Assembly (NCBI RefSeq): GCF_000340215.1
Contig: NW_006921540.1
Span: 2,479,486-2,543,485 of the forward strand
Length of the DNA stretch: 64,000 bases
Direction: 5' to 3'
From: Pseudocercospora fijiensis CIRAD86
Taxonomy: Eukaryota; Ascomycota; Dothideomycetes; Mycosphaerellales; Mycosphaerellaceae
Of the stretch, positions 57,871-64,000 are shown one piece after another (positions within the stretch are counted from its first letter, which is position 1; each line of letters starts with the position of its first letter). The notes under the pieces are model-generated. The model worked only from the letters and a program-made list of their open reading frames with translations. It was not told the DNA's origin and did no database searches. The position numbers were made by a program, and so were the translations under genes.

Positions 57871-59711
57871 TTTTATCGTCGTCTACGATTAGTATTTCAA
57901 TTGCCGCCGCGTGCTTTATAGCCCCGATTATTATTACGTAGCTCTACTCGATTGTTACGGTTAGAAGCGTACTCTTTTTAGCGTCCCTCCCCTACTAGGG
58001 CTTGCCTATCGTTTCCTTAATCTCGACGCTAATACTAGTTTTAATTAGTATAGCTACTATTTCTAGGGCGCTTATTTCCGTAGCCGCCGGCGTAACCGCG
58101 ACCTAAATTATCGCGATATCCGCGTACTACTACGGCGTACCGATTATCGAACCTACTAGCGTAACCGCGACCTAAAGCATTGCGATATACGCCCGAGGAA
58201 TCGGCGTATCGGTCGTTATTACGAGCGTTTCGATACTATAACTTACCGTTATACCTATTGCGGCCTCGAGCGGTACCGTAGCTATTAGACTATAGGTACC
58301 TACGGTACTATACTTCGTATTTGTCTTCTACGGCTCGCGTAAAAGTGTAAATCGTATCGCTTAGCAAAGGCTTATCGAGCTTGTCTTATAGGCGGGGTTC
58401 GAATCGTAACTATACCTAGTAGAGGAGAGCGTACGGTCTATTAGGGTCTGTCTCGAGACCTGCCTCGCGTACGTAGCGAATATAGTTTATAATAAACTGC
58501 TAGGGTACTCTACGGTTACGTACGTCCTATACTATATAGGATTTAGCGTATAGCTTATCCTAGGCCTCGATAATAGATCTACTAAACTTGTCCCTTAGTG
58601 CCTTATACTAGCGCTCGATACCCTCTCCTCCGCGAATAGTATCGCGGTTATTACTCGTTAACTCGTAAATAAACTATTACTATACGGCCCTACGTAGGCA
58701 CTTAGTAAGCTAGGTACGTACTATACGAGCGTAATTAACTACTACGTAATCGCAAGCCGCGTCTAAAAACAGGTATACTAAGGTAAAGGTAACCTTATTG
58801 CCGTGCGTATAGATGTCCTAACCGTCTAAGTCCGTATATAGGGCGTCGGGGTAGAAGTACCCGATATTAGTCGGGTTAAACCTCTCTAAGCGTTAAGAAC
58901 GCTACGGGCTATAATAGGGTAAACGGCTAAACTAAAAGTTGTCGATATAGTACGGGTTAAAGCGGTAACCTCGAGGGCTAAAGTTCCTACCCTAGGTACT
59001 AGAATTACCTAGGCTCGGGCTTAGGGGCCCTCTAGCACCGCCTTAGCTATAGCGGCGTTGCCTAGCCTTAGCGTTACGTTACATATTACGGCGTAACTAA
59101 TAAGGCTAGGCTTCGACCGGGTTAGGTAGTAGGGCTAATAGAACTTGTTTATACGGAGCCTATTTATTTAAACCTATACGCGCGAGGCGCTTAGCTCTCC
59201 CGGTATCGAGCCTGTCTTATACTAAGCTCGAAGGGATACTCTAGCGTAACTAATCGATCTCGTCCCGGATTTTATCCCTAAGTTGCTAGGTTTAGATAAC
59301 TTATTAATTTAATAGTTGTCTAAATAGCTAGCGTATCTTATTATATAGGACGGCTAGGTTAGCGGTATTTAGGATTTCGCCGTTAGCGTCTTTAGCGGCC
59401 GCGTTAGCGCTAGCGGCGTTCTAGTTATCGCGTACTAGGACTTTATATAGCGCGCCCTCTCGTAGGCGTTAAGGCTACGGATTGTTATAAGCTAGCTGCT
59501 TACCGTTACGCTAGTTTTAGGAGGATAGCCCTACGGCTGCGTTACGTACTCGCTAGCGGTCCGCTACTAGACGCCTAGCTTCCGTGCCTAGGAATACGTC
59601 TACCGATTAGCGGCGCTATATCTACTATCGAGGAGGTAGGTTACGCTCGACGCTAGGCTCTACGTATACTAAGTCCGTATACTAGAACTCTAGGTCTATC
59701 TCTTAGGACAT
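57871..59711 (-). pseudogene. Gypsy-2B gag
   Basis: ATG at 59,711-59,709. Same layout as in copy A: charged N-terminus, gag core (about 58,780-58,400) and an Arg/Gly/Tyr-rich C-terminus with the duplicated LGRGYAG-type unit (58,085-58,190). No CCHC knuckle seen. Confidence 0.83.
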
Positions 59712-60980
59712 ATCGGCTACATATTCCGTAGATGCGGGTAGAAATAACGGCTCTTATTGTCGGGGTCCTTACTACTACGTCTTAGGCTAAAGCTCTTGCT
59801 ACTAAGTACCTTGTTAGTAAAGCTTAGGACCTAACGAAGAGGACTCTAGACTACTTAGGGCCGGAAGCTCTTACTATTCGGGCTTAGGGCTCTATTGCTC
59901 CGTATCCTCCTATTTAGGCTTAGGACCTTGTTACTTAGGTCCTTGCTACTTAGGGTCGATAGAAACTAGTAAGGATAAGGCAGGGCTACTCGGGAGTAAC
60001 AGCTCTAAGGCACTAAGTTCTCGTAGACCTAGGGGAAACACAATCGGTAAGGACCTATAACGTACGCGTATAATACGTCGCATACTAGCTGCTAAAATAG
60101 TCCGACGGCGACGTGGTTATAGACTAGTGTCCGGACTTGTAGGCACTACTATGTCTAGTAAGGGTAGTGCTAGTTCTAAAGTAGGAGCCGCTAAGTCGTT
60201 AGGTTCTATCGTGTCTAAAACTGTAAGTTCGCTATAAAGTGCAATTAGCGTCTTCGCTGCTACTATAACCGAAGAGCGATTAACTGCCTAGTCCTATAGG
60301 AAACCTAGCGAGGTACTACCTCTAAAGTCCGAGAGCTTTCGGGGTATATACTCCTCTAGGGGCTAATAATAAGTAGTAATTGTCGTAACGACTGCTTTTA
60401 ACGGGTCTCTCTACTTCTAGTATACTAACTTAGCGTAACCGGCGTTAGCTAAGAATTCCTTAAAGCAAAAAGCGATATTTAACGAGTAGGCGTCTAAATC
60501 GGGGTATACGGAAGCTAGCGTATTTATAGAATAAGCGTAGGCTCGGTAATCTTATAGATATATATAGAGTTAAGAAGCTAGACGAAAGTCGGGTAACTGT
60601 TAGGGTGCTCGCAAGCTCTTGCCTCGACTAGTGCCCGCTTTAGTAGGTGTTAGTATCGAGTAAACAAACCTAAATAAGGAAGGCGGGCAGCCCGGTTCCG
60701 CAATTAGAGGGCTATAGGGCGCCGCCGGTATATAGCTATATATATACGGAAGATAATATACGGAATTTAGAGGACTATCGTAATCGTATCGGTATCGAGC
60801 GTAGGTAGTTGTCGTATAGTTGTTATAGTTAGGTAGGTAGGTCGGTACCGCTAGTATAGGACCTCGCGGTCGCGTTAAGCGGCGGCGGTAGGGTTTTTCT
60901 GCTTTTTTAAGGTGCCCGTTCGTCTAGTACTCGGGTACTATTTAAACGGAACTAGATCTAACTAAAGCGAAGCTACTAAT
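59712..60980 (-). other. Gypsy-2B leader
   Basis: Corresponds to 28,476-29,768 of copy A, with the CTTAGG-rich low-complexity array at about 59,770-60,000. No coherent protein phase. Confidence 0.6.
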
Positions 60981-61087
60981 TATTACGCGAGGGACGATTA
61001 GTAGGTCTGCAATAGTATAGTATTAGAGAGGTATCTACGGTCCTATAGGAGTATATATAGGCCCGGCGTTCCGTGCCTGCTATAACA
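60981..61087 (-). repeat. Gypsy-2B 5' LTR (107 bases)
   Basis: Plus strand TATTACGCGAGG to GCTATAACA. More diverged from the Gypsy-2A LTRs than those are from each other, with small length changes, so the two copies inserted separately. Confidence 0.88.
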
Positions 61088-61092
61088 TTATC

Positions 61093-63430
61093 TATAAACG
61101 ATTAACTATCCCTATTTACAAGGTTATTTAATAGCACTCTCGCTATTAAACGAGGTACGTATTATATGTATCTAATAGTACTAGCAGCCGGAACTACTAC
61201 AACCTCTTCTATAGTACTATCGCTATAGACAGCAATATCTTTAATTAAGTTGTTATAGCTCGAGCGATCTACGTTCTTTCTTTTAACGTATACTAGAAGA
61301 ACGATAACTCCGCTATAGTATTTGCTACCGCCGCGGGGTCCGGAAGTCCGCTTATCCTGCGTTTACTTATTAATAATACGGGCTATAGCAATCTTATACT
61401 ATAGGGTTAGAAACAATGAATTAATATACTAAGTCTCGCTATCGTAATTAGGTCGCCTCGATAGGCTATCGGTAGGGTTACTTACGCCTAGCCGGTATAA
61501 TATATTAAAATCGAACCTAGCGAGGCAGACGGCCTATCTAGGCTATCGACCTACAACCCTTATAACCTAAGCAACACTACGCAGGTTGTTACAGCCTATA
61601 CAGACCTAAATTATGTACTAAGCACTATCGAGATAGTAGCGCTAGTACTTAAAGGCTTCTACGATTGCTAAGAGCTCCTACTTGCAGGTCTCGTAACGAC
61701 GCTCTATATCGATTATCTTTCGCAAGAAGAAGGCAATTAGGTGCTAGTAGGTGTTATTAGCCTATTATAATATAATAGCTAATATAGCGAACTACAAAGC
61801 GTTAGTCTTAATTCGGATCTGCTTACTTAGTACGAAATAGCACAATAAGGGGACTCTAGCAAAGCGTTGCTTTAAACCGTTAAAAGCGGCTTATGCCTTA
61901 TTAGTCTATTTAAACTCCCTAGATAGATTAGCCTTAGTTTTAGTAAGCTTAGTTAGGGGCATTACATGCCGTAAATAGCCCTTAATAAAGCGACGATAGA
62001 AGTTAGTAAAACCTAGGAATAATTAGAGTTCCTTAATGCTAGTAGGTATTAGCTACTTAGTAATAGTCTTAATCCGATTAGGATTAGCCTTAATACCCTT
62101 AGTTAATACGAGGAAGCTAAGGAAGGATACCTCCTTAGTAGCAAAGGTGCATTTAGAAGGCTTACAATATAGTCTATAGGCTCGTAGGCGGTCGAGGACC
62201 TTATATACTACGGCCTAGTGTTCTATAACATTAGATAAATAGGTATAAACTAGGATATTGTCTAGGTAAACTACACAGAGATAGTCTAATAGGCCCGAAA
62301 GGGCCCGATTAATATAGGACTAGAATGTAGTAGGGGTATTAGCTAGCCTAAATAGTATAACTAAGTACTCGAAATAGCTATAACGAGTACGAAAGGCTGT
62401 TTTCTATTTATCGCCCTTGCGAATATAAATGCGGTAATAGGCGTCTTTAATGTCTAATATAGTATAGTAGTAGGTACTAGAAAGGCGGTCGAGGGTCTTA
62501 TTAATAAGCGGAAGAAGATAGCGGTCTTTAATAGTAATAGTATTAAGTCTACGGTAATTAATATATAGGTATAGGCTACTATCCTTCTTTAGTACGAATA
62601 GAATAGGGGCGCTAGCAGGGCTATTACTATACTATATCCGGCTATTAGCTAGGTTTTTATCTAGGTACTTACGCAATATAGCAAGCTCTCGTTTACTAAG
62701 GTTATAGAGAGGACTAAAAGGGACCTCCTTACCCTCTACGATATCGATCTTATAGTCCGTCTCTTTAAATACAGGCAATGTCGATACTAGGTAGTATTTA
62801 AACACATTAATATAGGTTTCTCGAATAGGCTCTAGTATACGCTCGAGCTGTTTAGGATCTATGCTATTAGGGGGCACAGGTTCGTCGTTATTACCGAGTA
62901 GGTCGGTAGTCGGGTTAGCTAGAGTTAGGTTTCTAATAAATAGGACCCTAATATTGTTAGGGCACTCGCTAACGTCGATATGCTTAATATCCTCCTTTCT
63001 AGCGATTCTAAATCGCTACTATTAGAGGCCTAAGTCTATAGTTATAGCGTAGTGCTTAAGAATAGGGTTGCTAACAACAATATCGGACAGAAGGTTGTCT
63101 ATATCTACTGCGTAGGCAGTAAAATCTAGTAAGCGCTCGTTGCCGAGGTCGTTCTTTAGAACTATAGGAATACAGTAGGCCCTATAGGTTAAGTGCCGAG
63201 CGTTATTAAACTAAGCAAGGGTTAGTAGGTTAGCCCTATTTAGTTGTCGGAGGTTTAATTGCTTAGCTAGGCGATAGCTAATAAGGGCGCTAACTAAATT
63301 CCCTAGATCTAGTATAACCTTAGTTTTACAGTTAGTACCCTTCGTGTCCTATACGAGACAGGTACGTATAATAGCTAGCGTAATGTCGATAGTCTTACGC
63401 CGCACAAGGCTAACAGTTAGTACGGCGCCT
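61093..63430 (-). pseudogene. Gypsy-1C pol: protease, reverse transcriptase, RNase H
   Basis: Protease LDLGN-type motif near 63,305. Reverse transcriptase with an open 81-codon start (62,632-62,877: KEVPFSPLYNLSKRELAIL) and VVYLDNILVY near 62,255; here the two catalytic codons are GAC AAT, while copies A and B have GAT AAC. RNase H about 61,830-61,450. RIP stops are common. The frame is cut by Gypsy-2B before the integrase. Confidence 0.9.
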
Positions 63431-64000
63431 AATCTTTTTTCGACTAATTAGAAGGTTAGCCTATAGGGGTAGCGTTAGCTACTAAAAGGTGTTTCCTATA
63501 TTTAGCGGAAGCGCGGTTAATTCGGGCCTAATCCCTTAGTTTGTCGTATTAGCCTAGTAGATAGCTAGTGCTATTATAGTTAAAGCACTTCAATCTAGTT
63601 AGGAGGTTACTATAGCTGCTATTAGTCGAGCGGTTAGCGTTATAAGGATACGAGCCCCTTCTACGGCCCCTATTGCGGCCTCCTCTATATAGCCGTTAGC
63701 TGCGGCCTCTTCTACGGTCGTTGTTACTATTCCTATTATTAGTATTGTTGTCTTAGTAGGAACCTTAGTTTCCTCTATAGCTACAGTTGCTACGGTTAGT
63801 ACTAGCAGGTCGGATCCTTAATTCTAGTCGTTGCTAGAGCTAGATAGCTCGTTTAGCTGTTTCTGCCTCGACTATAAATTGAATGCGTATTAGGTTAGCC
63901 TGTTTAAACATACGGCGGCGGTCTAATTCGAGAATAAGCTCCTATCTAAGTTTTAGGCGTATCTCGGAAATCTATATAGAATTAGTCTTAGCCGGAAGGT
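63431..64000 (-). pseudogene. Gypsy-1C gag, C-terminal part
   Basis: Zinc knuckle near 63,560-63,600, with Cys positions 2 and 4 and the central position now Tyr (TGT/TGC to TAT/TAC), and an Arg/Gly/Asn-rich basic region at 63,600-63,800. The N-terminal part lies outside the window. Confidence 0.8.

Larger units (their letters stand above)
53959..61087 (-). mobile_element. Gypsy-2B: second Gypsy-2 copy, truncated at its 3' side
   Basis: Collinear with Gypsy-2A from the 5' LTR through the integrase core, then homology stops at about 53,959 (matching 22,728 in copy A). Missing are the integrase C-terminus, the chromodomain, ORF3 and the 3' LTR. It sits in the pol region of Gypsy-1C in the same relative strand (both minus). 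The 5' LTR is followed by TTATC (61,088-61,092) but no partner duplication is left. Confidence 0.92.
61088..64000 (-). mobile_element. Gypsy-1C: partial third Gypsy-1 copy, runs off the right edge
   Basis: Collinear with copy B from about 46,960 upward. On the minus strand it holds the end of gag, protease, reverse transcriptase and RNase H; Gypsy-2B inserted just upstream of the integrase. Its 5' end is beyond the window. Confidence 0.92.

Overview
The window looks like a block of nested, mutated transposons from the nuclear genome of a filamentous ascomycete (Pezizomycotina). CpA and TpG are depleted and TpA is very frequent. Long frames are broken almost only by TAG and TAA where Gln (CAG/CAA) or Trp (TGG) is expected, and repeat copies differ almost only by C/T and G/A transitions. 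This is the footprint of repeat-induced point mutation (RIP). Introns are short (48-139 bases) with GTAAGT/GTATAT-like donors. No uninterrupted protein gene of normal length was found, so every coding call is a RIP-damaged relic read through RIP-type stops. Coordinates of coding relics are approximate unless stated.

Layout. The oldest layer is 1-5,709 + 36,426-43,942 + 51,150-53,958. It holds an unknown minus-strand gene relic (1-2,790), a minus-strand Ty3/gypsy fragment (Gypsy-3, now in two pieces), an unknown plus-strand gene (about 37,830-39,175), an intron-bearing hAT transposase (about 39,400-42,566), two divergent histone H3-like pseudogenes (42,928-43,521 and 52,023-about 52,850), and a small unknown minus-strand gene (about 53,030-53,523).

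Two copies of one chromodomain-bearing Ty3/gypsy element (Gypsy-1, 198-base LTRs) were inserted in this layer. Copy A (5,715-36,420, plus strand, target duplication ATCGT) cut Gypsy-3. Copy B (43,948-51,144, minus strand, duplication TGTAT now TATAT/TGTAT) landed between the two H3-like genes. Copy A then received three insertions: LINE-A (6,727-11,612), LINE-B (31,067-35,939) and a 13.8-kb Ty3/gypsy element, Gypsy-2A (16,080-29,882, minus strand, duplication GTCTT). A third, partial Gypsy-1 (copy C, 61,088-64,000 and beyond) carries a truncated Gypsy-2B (53,959-61,087).

Most unusual content. (1) Gypsy-2A carries, between its chromodomain and its 3' LTR, a further frame of about 1,800 codons in one phase that matches nothing I recognise. 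(2) The two H3-like genes have long basic tails; in one of them the splice junction exactly restores the conserved GTVALR motif. (3) Short GCCGGC-cored repeats sit inside four of the five introns I can define, and around the same genes. (4) All three Gypsy-1 copies have Asn for the second Asp of the reverse transcriptase YLDD motif, in a codon pattern that RIP of an LDD ancestor does not easily explain.
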